NCBI RefSeq assembly: GCF_029633865.1 | Contig: NC_079212.1 | Location: 68,253,477 to 68,317,476 of the forward strand | DNA length: 64,000 bases | Reading direction: 5' to 3' | Source of the DNA: Lampris incognitus | Lineage: Eukaryota > Chordata > Actinopteri > Lampriformes > Lampridae | Part shown: positions 1 through 10,918 of the stretch, in pieces | How positions within the stretch are numbered: the first letter of the stretch is position 1 | How the letters are laid out: the number at the start of each line of letters is the position of its first letter | Translations under genes and position numbers: made by a program | The notes under the pieces: model-generated | Told to the model about the DNA's origin: nothing | Database searches by the model: none | The model's input: only the letters and a program-made list of their open reading frames with translations

Positions 1-129
1 TCAGCCTGTTAAGCACGTGCCCGATTTAATTCTGACCCGACACGCACTCGTGGCTATGATATGTCCATGATGCTGATTTATGACAACGTACATTGAATTT
101 CCCTTTACTCATGTCACTATTAGTGAGCC

Positions 130-1230
130 CCTCTGACAGTCACCACCTTAACATGGTGGAGGGTTTTGGGTGTCCTGGTGATCCTGGGAGCTGTGTCGAT
201 GGGGGCAATAGCTCCTGGTAGGGTCTCCCAAAGCAAATTGGTCCCAGGGGCTGGGCCAGACTATGAGTGAGTCCCAAGTAACCCAACGAAAGTACACCAG
301 CAGAGCTACAGCACCTCGCCCGGAAAAGGGAAACCAGGACCCCCTCCTGGAGCCAGACCTGGGAAGGGAGCTCACCGGCGAGCGTCTGGTGGCCGGACCT
401 TAGTCCGTGGGGCCTATTCGAGTCCAGTCCGAAAATAACCAACAAACATGGAGCCACTACCCCGTGGACCCACCACACACGGGGATGAACATTGGCGTAG
501 GGTGCAATGCACAGGCAGGCAAAGGCGGGGATCGGGGCGTGCCGACTTCGGCGGAGGCCCCAGTCCATGAGGTCTTCAACTCCCACCTGTGAAAGAAGTT
601 CTCATGTATCCCGAAGGAGGCTGGAGATATGCAGTCTGAGTGGGCCATGTTGAAAGCCTCTATTGCAGATGCGGCAGGTAGGAGCTGTGGTCATAAGGTC
701 ATTGGTGGCTGTCGAGGCGGCAACCTAAGAACCCGCTGGTGGGAAGCTGTCAGGTTGAAGAAGGAGGCCTTTCAGGTTTGGTTGGCCTAGGGGTGTCTTG
801 AAGCAGCAGACAGGTACCAGGAGGCCAGAAGGGCTACGGAAGCAAAAACTCGGGTGTGAGAGGAGTTCGGCAAGGCTATGGAGGAGGACTTTCAGTTGGC
901 CTCAAGGAAGTTCTGGCAAACCATCCGGTGACTCAGGAAGGGGAAGCAGGGCTTGACTCAGGCCGTGTTCAGCCAGGGAAGGGAGCTGCTGACCCGGACT
1001 GGGGATGTTGTCAGGCAGTGGAAAGAACATTTTGAGGAGCTCCTGAACCCAGCTAACACGTCCTTAGTGGAGGGTGTGGATGGGATTTGCCCTGAGATGA
1101 TGAAGGCTCTGGACATCGTTGGGCTGTCTTGGCTGACACGCCTCTTCAGGGTTGTGTGGAGGTTGCGGACATCACCTGTGGAGTGGCAGACTGGGGTGGT
1201 GGTTCCCATATTTAAAAAAAAGGGGACCAG
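130..1230 (+). mobile_element. Degenerate RTE-like LINE (family 1)
   Basis: This is a decayed non-LTR retrotransposon. Bases 130-430 resemble the conserved 5' leader of a common fish RTE-type LINE. From about 590 the reading moves into the linker before the reverse transcriptase, with readable pieces such as 'SEWAML' near 630 and 'RTGDVVRQWKEHFEELLNP' near 995-1050. The last piece, about 1090-1215, carries 'ALDIVGLSWLTRLFRVVW' and 'WQTGVVVPIFKKKG', typical of the RT finger region. The endonuclease expected between leader and linker is missing, so there is an internal deletion near 560-600. The copy stops at about 1230, before the RT catalytic core. Frameshifts and stops show it is dead. A second copy lies at 19800-20345 on the other strand. 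The clade is from memory and tentative. Confidence 0.75.
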
Positions 1231-1433
1231 AGGGTGTACTGATTCACAACCAAACAAAACTTTCAGACAATGAAATATTGGTTAACTTTCGTCCACCAAA
1301 TTTTAAATTCCAAAAAGAAGGGCACTTCTGCTGTCAATGCGAACATTTTTTTTGTAGCGGCCGACTTCTACTGTACTGTCCATCTCACTGATCTGTAGTG
1401 GTGACAGGTGAGAAAATTCTCAGTCTGTTCAAA

Positions 1434-1703
1434 CTAGTCCAACTTGAAGAAGTTCCTATTCAACTTCAGTAGAAGCTGGTTTTCAAAGTTGTGTGAATTA
1501 ATTCGTCCCCTTCTTGGGCTGAAGATCAATCCAGCTGCACTAAAAAGCCTTTCACAGGCCGCGGAGGCGGACAAGGCTGAGCGTAGGGTGAGCAACAGAC
1601 CGGATACAGCTGGGTAAGATGTCAACACGTCCGTACCCTCAGCTGCAGGCGGCAGGGATCCGTGACGTGCGCCGAGGTCAGGGGCAGGGTAGGCAGTGGG
1701 CAC
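1434..1703 (-). pseudogene. hAT transposase C-terminal (dimerisation) remnant
   Basis: The minus-strand frame carries 'ACERLFSAAGLIFSPRRGR' followed by 'NFENQLLLKLNRNF'. That matches the C-terminal dimerisation domain of hAT transposases, whose hallmark is an ERLFS-AG-I--PRR string ahead of a leucine-rich helix. Only this last part, about 60 residues, is visible. The catalytic DDE and RNase-H-like parts are not found upstream on the minus strand (higher coordinates), so this is a fragment. No terminal inverted repeats were recognised around it. Confidence 0.75.
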
Positions 1704-2393
1704 TCACAAACCCAAATTACATCCTTCTGTGCTCTCTAATGTTTTATCACAATCGGATCCTTCTTCATTCTTCCACCTGCCACAGAATTGCCCCCCCACC
1801 CCCGCCGGCTGAAATGAAAACCTAAACAAAAATTTGTCAAAATATATATATATATGTATGTATATGAAGTACTTTTTTCTTGTTTTATATGGTTTTTGAT
1901 AGCTGTGATATGAGTAAGTAACACCATTGCCTTTCCTTAGAGCTCCCAAACCATTGTGCATTTCACTGCGGTCACCACGAACAGCAGTTATGACATGCTA
2001 TTTGTAAATATTGTTGAAATATTACCTGAAAAGAAGTACACAAACAAAACATAAAGAAACAACAATGGAGATAAAGATATGTAAACATACCTACAAATAG
2101 ATATATTTAAATGATGTACCATTTTATTAATCCATTTCCAGTATTATGATGGATGGCTGATAGCAGAAGTGAGAGTGAATTCGTGCAGATAAACTGGGTG
2201 CTGAGGTGACGGACCGTTGAGATCATACGTATTGAGGTCACCTATAGGTCAAATAAAAACACCAATTTTTGGGCAATACATGTGAAAATAATGCAAAGTA
2301 CGCAAGCAAAATCATTCAGAATGAGGTTGTGGATTGTTTGGCAGACGTGGTTCGAACCGAAATGACAGAAGAAGAAGAAGTGGAAAAACAGTG
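1704..2393. other. No gene recognised
   Basis: This AT-rich stretch has a short TA/TG-rich run near 1843-1866. I see no coding, RNA or element signature that I can support. Confidence 0.5.
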
Positions 2394-2690
2394 CAGTCCT
2401 CCCATACATGTGGAGTCACCAGCCGCTTCTTTTCACCTGACAGTGAGGAGTTTCACCAGCGGGATGTAGCGCGTGGGAGGATCACAATATCCCCCCGTTC
2501 CCTCCGAACAGGCGCCCCGGCCGACCAGAGGGGGCGCTAGTGCAGCGACCAGGACACACACCCACATCCGGCTTTCCACCCGCAGACTGTAGGACGCCCG
2601 ACCGAGCCGGAGATAACACGGGGATTCGAACCGGCCATCCACGTGTTGGTAGGCAACGGAACAGACCACTACGCTACCCGGGTGCCCGCT
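2394..2690 (-). mobile_element. tRNA-derived SINE, family B, 3'-truncated copy
   Basis: Read on the minus strand, it begins with 'GGGTAGCGTAGTGGTCTGTT' (A-box-like), followed by 'GGTTCGAATCCCC' (B box), then the family body with 'GACCAGGACAC' and a downstream 'CACTGTCAGGTGAAAAG' block. Other copies at 16789, 48312, 49836, 51920 and 58640 share the same order. The A-rich end after the body is missing here. The head is a degraded tRNA and not a functional tRNA gene. Confidence 0.8.
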
Positions 2691-2699
2691 CGTGCCATT

Positions 2700-3240
2700 T
2701 ATTAACCACTCAGTCTTCCTCTCATGTTTCATCTTTTTATTATTTTTATTTTTACGTCTATTTCTCCCCCAAAGTAAGCTGCGTTTCTCCCGGGAGTCAT
2801 GGTGGAATCGTGGTTTTGACCTCCTCTCTGTCTCGGCGTTTCTACTTCCAGCTGAAGGCTGCATGACGTGTTGCTGGGAGTAATAACCCTACCGGGAGTG
2901 GGAGCATGTGCCAGTGCTAGCTAGTGTGACGGCATGCCTCCATGCCAGCAGCCTGTCAACACCTGTTAGCTTTTAATGAGCAGACAGACAGATCTTTCTA
3001 CCTCTCACTTGCTCCCTGCCTCCCTTTCCCTCTCTCTCCGTTTCCCCCCGTCTTCTGTCTTCTGTTTCTCTTGCTTTCTCGCAGTCTCCGCAGAGTCTCT
3101 GATCCTTCACGTCTTCTCTGAGTGGACAAAGGTGATGCTCTGCTGGCAAGCAAAGTAACTGGTTCACACGTCTCTGTGAAGGAACACAACGCGGGGCGAT
3201 GACAGCCCGCCAACTGTGCGGCACCAAAAAGAGCCAGAGG
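2700..3240. other. No gene recognised; pyrimidine-rich patches
   Basis: The stretch contains T/C-rich tracts near 2715-2770 and 2995-3080. No element or exon could be supported. Confidence 0.4.
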
Positions 3241-3261
3241 AAGAAAACCACACGACCAAGT

Positions 3262-5054
3262 CTTATTCAGTCCACTTCACGGTGTTCTTATTCAGTCCGC
3301 TTCGTGGTGTTCTTATTCAGTCCGCTTCTTGTATTCTTATTCAGTCCGCTTCATGGTGTTGTTATTCAGTCCGCTTCTTGTATTCTTATTCAGGCCGCTT
3401 CGTGGTGTTCTTATTCAGTCCGCTTCGTGGTGTTCTTATTTAGTCCGCCTCATAATGTTCTTATTCAGTCCGCTTCATGGTATTCTTATTCAGGCCGCTT
3501 CGTGGTGTTCTTATTTAGTCCGCTTCATGGTGTTCTTATTCAGTCCGCTTCATGGTATTCTTATTCAGTCCGCTTCATGGTGTTCTTATTCAGTCCGCTC
3601 CATGGTGTCCTTATTCATTCCGCTTCATGGTGTTCTTATTTAGTCCGCTTCATGGTATTCTTATTCAGTCCGCTTCATGGTATTCTTATTCAGTCCGCTT
3701 CGTGGTGTTCTTATTCAGTCCGCTTCGTGGTGTTCTTATTCAGTCCGCTTCGTGGTGTTCTTATTCAGTCCGCTTCATGGTGTTCTTATTCAGTCCGCTT
3801 CGTGGTATTGTTATTCAGGCCGCTTCGTGGTGTTCTTATTCAGTCCGCTTCATGGTGTTCTTATTCAGTCCGCTTCATGTTATTCTTATTCAGTCCGCTT
3901 CATGGTGTTCTTATTCAGTGCGCTTCATGGTATTCTTATTCAGTCCGCTTCATGGTGTTCTTATTCAGTCCGCTTCATGGTATTCTTATTCAGGCCGCTT
4001 CGTGGTGTTCTTATTCAGTCCGCTTCATGGTGTTCTTATTTAGTCCGCTTCATGATATTATTATTCAGTCCGCTTCATGGTGTTCTTATTCAGTCCGCTT
4101 CATGGTATTCTTATTCAGTCCGCTTCGTGGTGCTCTTATGCAGTCCGCTTCTTGTATTCTTATTCAGGCCGCTTCGTGGTGTTCTTATTCAGTCTGCTTC
4201 ATGGTGTTCTTATTTAGTCCGCTTCATGGTGTTCTTATTCAGTCCGCTTCATGGTGTTCTTATTCAGTCCGCTTCATGGTATTCTTATTCAGGCCGCTTC
4301 GTGGTGTTCTTATTCAGTCCGCTTCATGATGTTCTTATTTAGTCCGCTTCATGGTATTATTATTCCGTGCGCTTCATGGTATTCTTATCCAGTCCGCTTC
4401 ATGGTGTACTTATTCAGTCCGCTTCATGGTATTCTTATTCAGGCCGCTTCGTGGTGTTCTTATTCAGTCCACTTCATGGTGTTCTTATTTAGTCCGCTTC
4501 ATGGTATTCTTATTCAGTCCGCTTCGTGGTGTTCTTATTCAGTCCGCTTCGTGGTGTTCTTATTCATTCCGCTTCATGGTATTGTTATTCAGTCCGCTTC
4601 ATGGTGTTCTTATTCAGTCCGCTTCGTGGTGTTCTTATTCAGTCCGCTTCGTGGTGTTCTTATTCAGTCCGCTTCGTGGTGTTCTTATTAAGTCCGCTTC
4701 ATGGTAGTCTTATTCAGTCCGCTTCATGGTATTCTTAATCAGTCCGCTTCATGGTATTCTTATTCAGTCCGCTTCATGGTGTTCTTATTCAGTCCGCTTC
4801 TTGGTATTCTTATTCAGTCTGCTTCGTGGTGTTCTTATTCAGTCCGCTTCGTGGTGTTCTTATTCAGTCCGCTTCGTGGTGTTCTTATTCAGTCCGCTTC
4901 ATGGTATTCTTATTCAGTCCGCTTCATTGTGTTCTTATTTAGTCCGCTTCGTGGTGTTCTTATTCAGTCCGCTTCATGGTGTTCTTATTCAGTCCGCTTC
5001 ATGGTATTCTTATTCAGTCCGCTTTCAAGTGTTCTTATTTAGTCCACTTCGTGG
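3262..5054 (+). repeat. 25-bp minisatellite, about 72 units
   Basis: The unit is 25 bp, for example 'TTATTCAGTCCGCTTCATGG' plus 'TGTTC', repeated head to tail across about 1.79 kb. Variants are mainly CATGG/CGTGG, GTTC/ATTC, CAGT/TAGT and CAGG, plus a few units shortened to 'CTTCTTGTATTC'. Because 25 is not a multiple of three, each plus-strand frame reads the same 25-residue cycle. No phase contains a stop in most units, which produces spurious frames up to 376 residues. No signal peptide, conserved family or codon pattern supports a protein. Confidence 0.97.
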
Positions 5055-5433
5055 TGTCATTTGACACGATCACTGGCCAAAGGCTCGGCAGCCAACAGGT
5101 GAGACATCTCCCTGTCGGCCAGTGTGAGTGGCACCTGCCCTTGATTGGGTGTGATGAGGTGCACCTCTGCTGACGACTATTTGACCGGGTGCTTTGCAGA
5201 CTTTCCTCGTCGAGTCTTGGAAAAGCTTCGCGTCGATCTGCGGATGCCCTTGTCTCCTGAACCCTCGCCTCCTCCTCTGTGTGAAAGAGTGTTCCCCGTG
5301 TTTGCATTTTTGCCTGCCCTGTTTAGCCGTTGTTTTTAGTTATTTTATGTTTACCGGGGTCCAGTAAAGCGCCTTGATACTCAACAACTGCCTCTTCTCT
5401 GCGACTGGGTCCAAACGCACGGCGTTACCGTCA
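5055..5433 (+). mobile_element. Probable solo LTR (Gypsy-like) inside the minisatellite
   Basis: The block starts TGTCATTTGAC and ends near 'GGCGTTACCGTCA'. It interrupts the 25-bp array: one further unit follows at 5434-5455. Composition resembles fish Gypsy LTRs, with a 'CCTGCCCTTGATTGG' segment, 'CCAGTAAAGCGCCTTG' and 'TGGGTCCAAACGCAC' near the 3' end. No matching partner LTR or internal region is present and I could not define a clear target duplication, so the exact edges are uncertain. Confidence 0.45.
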
Positions 5434-5938
5434 TTATTCAGTCCGCTTCGTGGTATCCGGTCACTGTTTAATTTAAACTTACTTAGATCAAGCAGGGGTT
5501 TGTTGCGGAGGCTCCTGAGGGCAGATTGTGCAGAAGAAAGTGAAATTGCGAGAGGATGAGAACGTAAGATGAGGTAATAATGAGGAGAGAGACCGACAAA
5601 GAGCGAGGGAGACAGACAGACGGAGAAAGAGAGAGACAATCGTGCAGCAGGGAACAAGGGAAGAAAGGCAAAAACGAACAAAATGGTTGTGAACGGTCAA
5701 TCCGAATGCAGCACCTCTATTCTGAATTAGAAAGGATAGTTATACATCAATCTCCTAGGCTCTGAGTAGTGTGGTTGACAAGACTCGCAAGAAGACGTCG
5801 CTTTTATAACAGAACAGCTAGCAGGTTTCTTGCACAATCTCTGCAACACACCATTCACAATGTTTTTTTTGGAATTGAAAAAATAACAATGAAAATAAAT
5901 TGTCTTTTGGTTTGACTTTGAAAGTAAAGTGGATTAAG
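5434..5938. other. Single trailing minisatellite unit, then unassigned sequence
   Basis: Bases 5434-5455 repeat the 25-bp unit once. Bases 5575-5660 are purine-rich. No gene or element is recognised after that. Confidence 0.4.
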
Positions 5939-6238
5939 TCAATCTACGCGGGTAGTAACACAAAACACTTCCAAGTGTTCCTTATCTGGAATCCAGTATC
6001 CGATATCCTGATGCAGCAGATAAGTTAAGTCACTCCGCAGGATGGAAAGCGACACAGCTGGCCACGCTGCGTCCAAACCTTCCTTCTGTGGAGTGTCGCT
6101 CACTGGGACAGGCTCGCCATGGAAGTCGATATGGTATTGAACCAAACCAAATCCAGGATAAAGAAAAAACCAATCGGAGTTTTCGGCGGGGAAAACACGG
6201 TAAACCCAGAAGGAAACCGGGCTCTCACGATGCAGCAC
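5939..6238 (-). other. Orphan open frame of about 100 codons, function unknown
   Basis: The minus strand is open from an upstream stop near 6265 to a stop at 5939. It includes 'SFWVYRVFPAENSDWFFLYP' and 'HQDIGYWIPDKEHLEVF'. The residue mix looks protein-like, but I recognise no family, and no clean acceptor defines a start. It could be the terminal exon of an unidentified gene, a transposon fragment or chance. There are no neighbouring exons that I can join to it. Confidence 0.2.
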
Positions 6239-6484
6239 TTGAGTTACTAACAGGAGACTATCTTACACACAACTTCTGATAATAATTAGCTGAATCTCTT
6301 CATTTATTTCTGTCTATTTTCGCCAAATGAGCTGGAGCTCTTTCATGCAACTTCATACCAAGGGAAATCTCTCATGACTGGCGTAAAAATAGTGCGCATG
6401 CGCCCTCTGCTAGCGTCATGTGAATTGACGCTCAATTAGTTAACCCTTTAGTGACTGCATATTCTATGTGGGTAACAAGAAGTA

Positions 6485-6625
6485 TCCATCTATCCGTCCA
6501 TTATCCAAACCGCTTATCCTGCTCTCAGGTTTCGGGGGGATGCTGGAGCTTATCCCAGCAGTCACTGGGCGGCAGGCGGGGAGACACCATGGACAGGCCG
6601 CCAGGCCATCACAGGGGTCAGAAGG
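6485..6625 (-). mobile_element. SINE family A, 3' tail fragment
   Basis: This is the tail module of a fish tRNA-derived SINE. Read on the minus strand it runs from the 'CCTGGCGGCCTGTCC' box through 'CTGCCGCCCAGTGACTGC' to 'CAGGATAAGCGGTTTGG' and a GGAT-like end. The tRNA head is absent here. The complete element is at 45293-45718. Confidence 0.8.
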
Positions 6626-6639
6626 ATCCTTGGTCCTGA

Positions 6640-7980
6640 AACAAACCTTACACGCGCCACAGGAGAGACGGGGAGCTGTGTGTCTAGACTGCTTTATAGT
6701 TCCACATGCAGCCTGTCAGCATACACATACCAGTGCCAGGGCTGGTCAAAGTATTCTGATACAGTATTCAGGAAGAGTTAGGGTAAAGGTACTAAAGAAA
6801 ACTAAGAAAGATATCGAAAAATACAACTAAAATAGAATTATTTGTAAACGTGCAAATTACCCATTAAAAAAGCACAAATTGAATAAAAACATCCTGGTAA
6901 GACACCATATGATGCTGCTTCGTGACTGGGTGGGCAACGAGTGAAACAGTGTTGATTAGCTAAAATGCTAATGCTACTCATGCCTGTACATTGCAATGAA
7001 TTTTGTCAGTTGCAACTGTCAGTATAGACAGGTCAGTGTCATGGTGTACCTTTCAAGTTACACTGAAATAACACGCTTTTATTGTACCACATTTCACCAT
7101 GCCGGTGTAATGTGGTACTGCAATGTAATGTGTATCGCAAGGTACATGGAAATTCCGACCAGAGTAGGGGGAAACAAGTTTCTGAGGTACACAGTTCATT
7201 TTTTCAATGATTAAGACATTGTACTCTGAATAAATAATTTCCTGTGGAGGATCCCCCCGGACCCCCCTGCAGAAGTCCGGGCTAAGCCCCAAATGTCCAC
7301 AAATCCTGGAAACGCCCCTGTCAAGTGGAGTAAGGAAGATGTCTTTTTAATGGAGGAAGTTGGCCAACTGGAAAACCACAGCCCACGCAACAACACGTGT
7401 GTCGTTGCTCTTCGGGAAGGCTGCGAGGGAAACATCCCTAGAAAGCTTCCTGCTGGCTGGACCCCACCCACCCTGGGACCAGGGCGGTTCACTGAGCCCT
7501 GATACCGGAGCAGGCACATGGGCCTTTTGTACCCCGTCCAACTGCTGCGCGCGTGTGTGTGCGCGCGCTTGTAATATTTATGTTTTAGTTAATTTTGCTG
7601 GCGTCACTATAACCGCACCTCCACTGCAAAAGGGATGCTGCAGCCTATCCCAGCAGTCACTGCGCGGCACAGCATGGAACAGTGGAAAACGGAATACATG
7701 ACATGATAAAGGGCAATACTATAAATACAGTAGAGGACACATGAAGAGACAGCACTGCCAAGTGAACTGGAATTACACTAATTGTCAGACTGCACATGGA
7801 CCCAGACAATGATGTGTGTCTGTGTGTGTCATACATTGTAACTGACCATCACAGTGGAAGCTGTGGAACCATCATGATATAGAGTATTTCTCACTATCCA
7901 AGTCCCTAATTAAAATGCACCTGTTAATAATTAAAAGACATTATCCATTTCTAACAAAGGACTCAAAAATATTCCATTTA
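6640..7980. other. No gene recognised; one small SINE A tail scrap
   Basis: Bases 7630-7680 hold a short minus-strand piece of the SINE A tail ('GATGCTGCAGCCTATCCCAG'). Bases 7547-7570 have a GT/GC run. Bases 7240-7320 look like a dispersed G/C-rich repeat, but I could not assign it. The remainder shows no supported feature. Confidence 0.4.
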
Positions 7981-7983
7981 TCA

Positions 7984-8835
7984 CTGCTACTACTCCTACT
8001 ACTACTACTACTACTACTGCTACTACTACTTTCGGCTGCTCCCGTTAGGGGGCGCCACAGCGGATCATCCGTTTCCATCTCTTCCTGTCCTCTGCATCTT
8101 CCTCTGTCACACCAGCCACCTGCATGTCCTCCCTCACCACATCCATAAACCTCCTCTTTGGCCTTCCTCTTCTCCCCTTCCCTGGCAGCTCCATATTCAG
8201 CATCCTTCTCCCAGTATACCCAGCATCTCTCCTCCACACATGTCTAAACCATCTAAATCTTGTCTCTCTTGCTTTGTCTCCAAACCGTCCAACCTGAGCT
8301 GTCCATCTAATATATTCGTTCCTAATCCTGTCCTTCTTCATCACTCCCAATGAAAATATTATCATCTTCAAGTCTGCCACCTCCAGCTCCACTATACAAC
8401 ATAGCTGGTCTCACTACCATCTTGTAAACCTTCCCTTTAACTCTTGCTGGTACCCTTCTGTCACAAATCACCCCTGACACTCTTCTCCACCCACTCCACC
8501 CTGCCTGCACTCTCTTCTTCACCTCTCTTCTGCACTCTCTGTTACTTTGGACAGCTGACCCCAAGTATTTAAACTCGTATGCCTTCCTCACCTCTCCTCC
8601 TTGCATCCTCACCATTCCACTGTCCTCCCTCTCATTCACACATAGGTATTCTGTCTTGCTCCTACTGACTTTCATTCCTCTTCTCTCCAGTGCATACCTC
8701 CACCTACTCCCTACTCTCGCTACAGATCACAATGTCATCCGCAAACATCATCGTCCACGGAGACTCCTGCCTGATCTCGTCCGTCAACCTGTCCATCACC
8801 ACTGCAAAAAAGAAAGGGCTCAAAGATTCCTTTTA
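7984..8835 (-). mobile_element. 5'-truncated RTE-like LINE (family 2), copy 1
   Basis: On the minus strand the C-terminal part of an RT ORF is readable, with 'MKVSRSKTEYLCVNERE', 'FKYLGSAVQSN', 'GVICDRRVPARVKGK', 'RIRNEYIR' and 'RKRWKRMIRCGAP', then a short 3' end and a (TAG)n-type tail at 7984-8030. The order and trinucleotide tail match three other copies (9898/15952, 60014-61638, 63146-63862). The RT catalytic motifs are absent because of 5' truncation near 8835, and frameshifts disrupt the ORF. The RTE clade is inferred from the C-terminal style and the microsatellite tail. Confidence 0.88.
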
Positions 8836-8885
8836 TTAAATTATCATTATTATTATTATTATTATTATTAACTATTACTATTATC
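8836..8885 (+). repeat. (ATT)n-rich microsatellite
   Basis: This is a run of ATT/TTA triplets directly beside the truncated end of the LINE. Confidence 0.9.
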
Positions 8886-8910
8886 ACATTTTGTCAAAAA
8901 GAATCCTGTG

Positions 8911-9045
8911 ATGGTCTGGCGGCCTGTCCACGGTGTCTTCCCGCCTGCCGCCCAGTGACTGCTGGGATAGGCTGCAGCGTACCCGCGACCCTGAGAGCAG
9001 GATAAGCGGTTCGGCTAATGGATGGATGGATGGATGGATGGAATG
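8911..9045 (+). mobile_element. SINE family A, 3' tail fragment
   Basis: This is the plus-strand copy of the SINE A tail, from 'GTGATGGTCTGGCGGCCTG' to 'GCAGGATAAGCGGTTCGG', ending in a (GGAT)n run. It has no tRNA head. Confidence 0.85.
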
Positions 9046-9498
9046 TAGATGGACGGCTCAGCATTAATAGAAGTTGTATTACTTAGCGTTTTAGCAGGTT
9101 TCCAAATATGTTTCTTTAGAAACGTTCCGGCGAGTAAGACAACAAAAAATAACTAATTTATTCCTCAACTTGTTTCTGCTTTGCATTCCGCACTCACTCA
9201 CTGGGAAACGGTGCAGGGTTCTTACCTTCAGCCCTTCGCAGGGATCATCAGCAGCAGGTTCTTACAGTCTTCTGGCACCTCACTTGCAGGGCCACGTTAC
9301 AGCCGCTTAGCAGTTAAAACGGAAATCTAACCTATGATCTGCATATTTGAGTTGGCAAAGATTTTACGCCGGATGCCCTTCCTAACGCACCCCCCCCCCA
9401 TTATTCAGGCTTGGGGCCGGCACTAAGAATGCACTGGAGACAAGAGGAGTGAAGGTCGGGAGGAGCAACCCGGAATACCAACAAGTCCTCCAACCCAT
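9046..9498. other. No gene; scrap of a dispersed fish repeat
   Basis: Bases 9360-9440 contain 'TTTTACGCCGGATGCCCTTC' and 'GGGGCCGGCACTAAGAATGC', wording I know from a widespread fish interspersed repeat. The rest of the stretch is unassigned. Confidence 0.45.
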
Positions 9499-9881
9499 AC
9501 GACCACATAGGTCGTATACACACTAATACGACCCACAGGAGCGTTTCCTAAATTAGCGCCCCTACCGGCGACAGGAGATATGGCACAGATACTTTTCGCC
9601 TCTGTGCATTGTGGGTTTTTATCTACTTGTTGACAGCCTTTTTATAACGCCTCATTGACAGGCTGAAAAAGGTAAGTAGCCAGCAAACAGTGATGAAGAC
9701 AATGTGAGAACAATAGAATGTGTAGTCAGTGCGTTTTTGTGTTGTTTCGCCGTCTGATATAGTAACTAAGATTGCTATTGGCAGTATGTTTACCCCCTCG
9801 CTATTGTGAGGCATTCAGTTTTCGATTCAAAAGGTCATGAAGTCGTAACAAGCTGCTTGTACAAACGACCTATGGGGTCGT
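9499..9881. mobile_element. MITE candidate with hairpin-forming terminal inverted repeats
   Basis: The left end 9499-9515 reads 'ACGACCACATAGGTCGT'. The reverse complement of the right end (9865-9881) reads 'ACGACCCCATAGGTCGT', so the TIRs match at 16 of 17 positions. Each TIR can also fold on itself (ACGACC paired with GGTCGT). The 383-bp interior has no coding frame of note. I did not find a certain target duplication, so the superfamily is open. Confidence 0.55.
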
Positions 9882-9897
9882 TTTTAGTGGAGGACAG

Positions 9898-10148
9898 TCT
9901 CCAGAATACATATGCGTGAATGAGAGGGGGGACAGTGGTGAGGATGCAAGGAGTAGAGGTGACGAAGGTGTATGAGTTTAAATACCTGGGGTCAACTGTC
10001 CAAAGTAACGGGGAGTGCAGAAGAGAGGTGAAGAAGAGGGTGCAGGCAGGGTGGAGTAGGTGGAGAAGAGGGTCAGGAGTGATTTGTGACAGAAGGGTAC
10101 CAGCAAGAGTTAAAGGGAAGGTTTACAAAATGGTTGTGAGACCAGCTT
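9898..10148 (+). mobile_element. RTE-like LINE (family 2), copy 2, 5' piece
   Basis: The frame reads 'VRMQGVEVTKVYEFKYLGST' and then 'VICDRRVPARVKGKVYK'. It breaks off at 10148, exactly where a Gypsy LTR starts, and resumes at 15952. The LINE was therefore already present when the LTR element inserted. It is 5'-truncated near 9898. Confidence 0.9.
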
Positions 10149-10916
10149 TGTTGTGGTTACACCGCCCCGAGCTGCCTCCCCGGCACGTTCAAGCCACTCC
10201 CCCAGCTCGGACGTGCCGGAAACATCCGAGCGCTCGGCTCGCGCTCTGAGACGAGCGCTGCACTGCACCAGGTGTTTGCCATCATCCATCAGGCACACCT
10301 GTGGCAATCAGGCAGCCTTCTACAAGAAGCCTCCCAGAACGTCTCTCAGTGCTTCGACGTACTGAACCCTGCGGTAAAGTTCTGACAAGCCCTCCAGCGT
10401 TCCTTGCATTCTGTTTATTCCCCAGTGTCTTATCTTCGTGTCTCTGTTTCCTCCCAAGACTCTCCCTCCGCGATATCCACGGCTCCCCGCGTCTCCGTCG
10501 TCCCCAGCGACCTTCACGTTTCCCCCCGGACCTCTCCTGCGATCTCCCCCCTTGTCCCTCTATCTGGACCCCTCCTTTCGGACTCGACTTCCCGGATCTC
10601 GGACCTGGACTTTCTCGGACAACCCCTCTTGGATCACGGACTGGACTTTCTCGCTAGGTGCACGCACATTTTTTCAACACCTCCTGGTGATTTACATACC
10701 GCACCACACATTGGCTAAAAAACACACACATAGTTATACACGCAAACCACGGGACACCACACATATTATTCACACATCCCACTAACAGAACGCCTTTTTT
10801 TCTCCATACATTTCCCTCCCACAATAAAACCTCCCTTTGTAGCTTTTGAAGTCATCTCGTGTCTGTCTGTCTTGGGTTTCGCCACACAGGTCAGGTTCTG
10901 GTGCGCGAGCATAACA
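10149..10916 (+). repeat. 5' LTR of the chromovirus
   Basis: This 768-bp LTR begins TGTTGTGG and ends CATAACA. An 'AATAAAACC' string at about 10823 could serve in polyadenylation. No TATA box is obvious upstream of the inferred transcript start near 10351. It aligns with the 3' LTR end to end, with small indels and an inverted 21-bp segment at 10227-10247. Confidence 0.93.
10351..10360 (+). promoter_or_regulatory. Probable start of R (self-primer donor) in the 5' LTR
   Basis: The 10-mer GCTTCGACGT is the exact reverse complement of 10919-10928, just inside the 5' LTR. In Tf1/Sushi-type elements the first bases of the mRNA fold back onto such a site to prime reverse transcription. The same 10-mer is in the 3' LTR at 15391-15400. 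The transcript start is inferred from this match and not observed. Confidence 0.5.
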
Positions 10917-10918
10917 GA

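Noticed and set aside
3199..4329. 376-codon hydrophobic repeat protein
   Set aside because: It is produced by a 25-bp tandem repeat with no stops in the plus frames. All plus frames read the same cycle and nothing indicates selection or translation.
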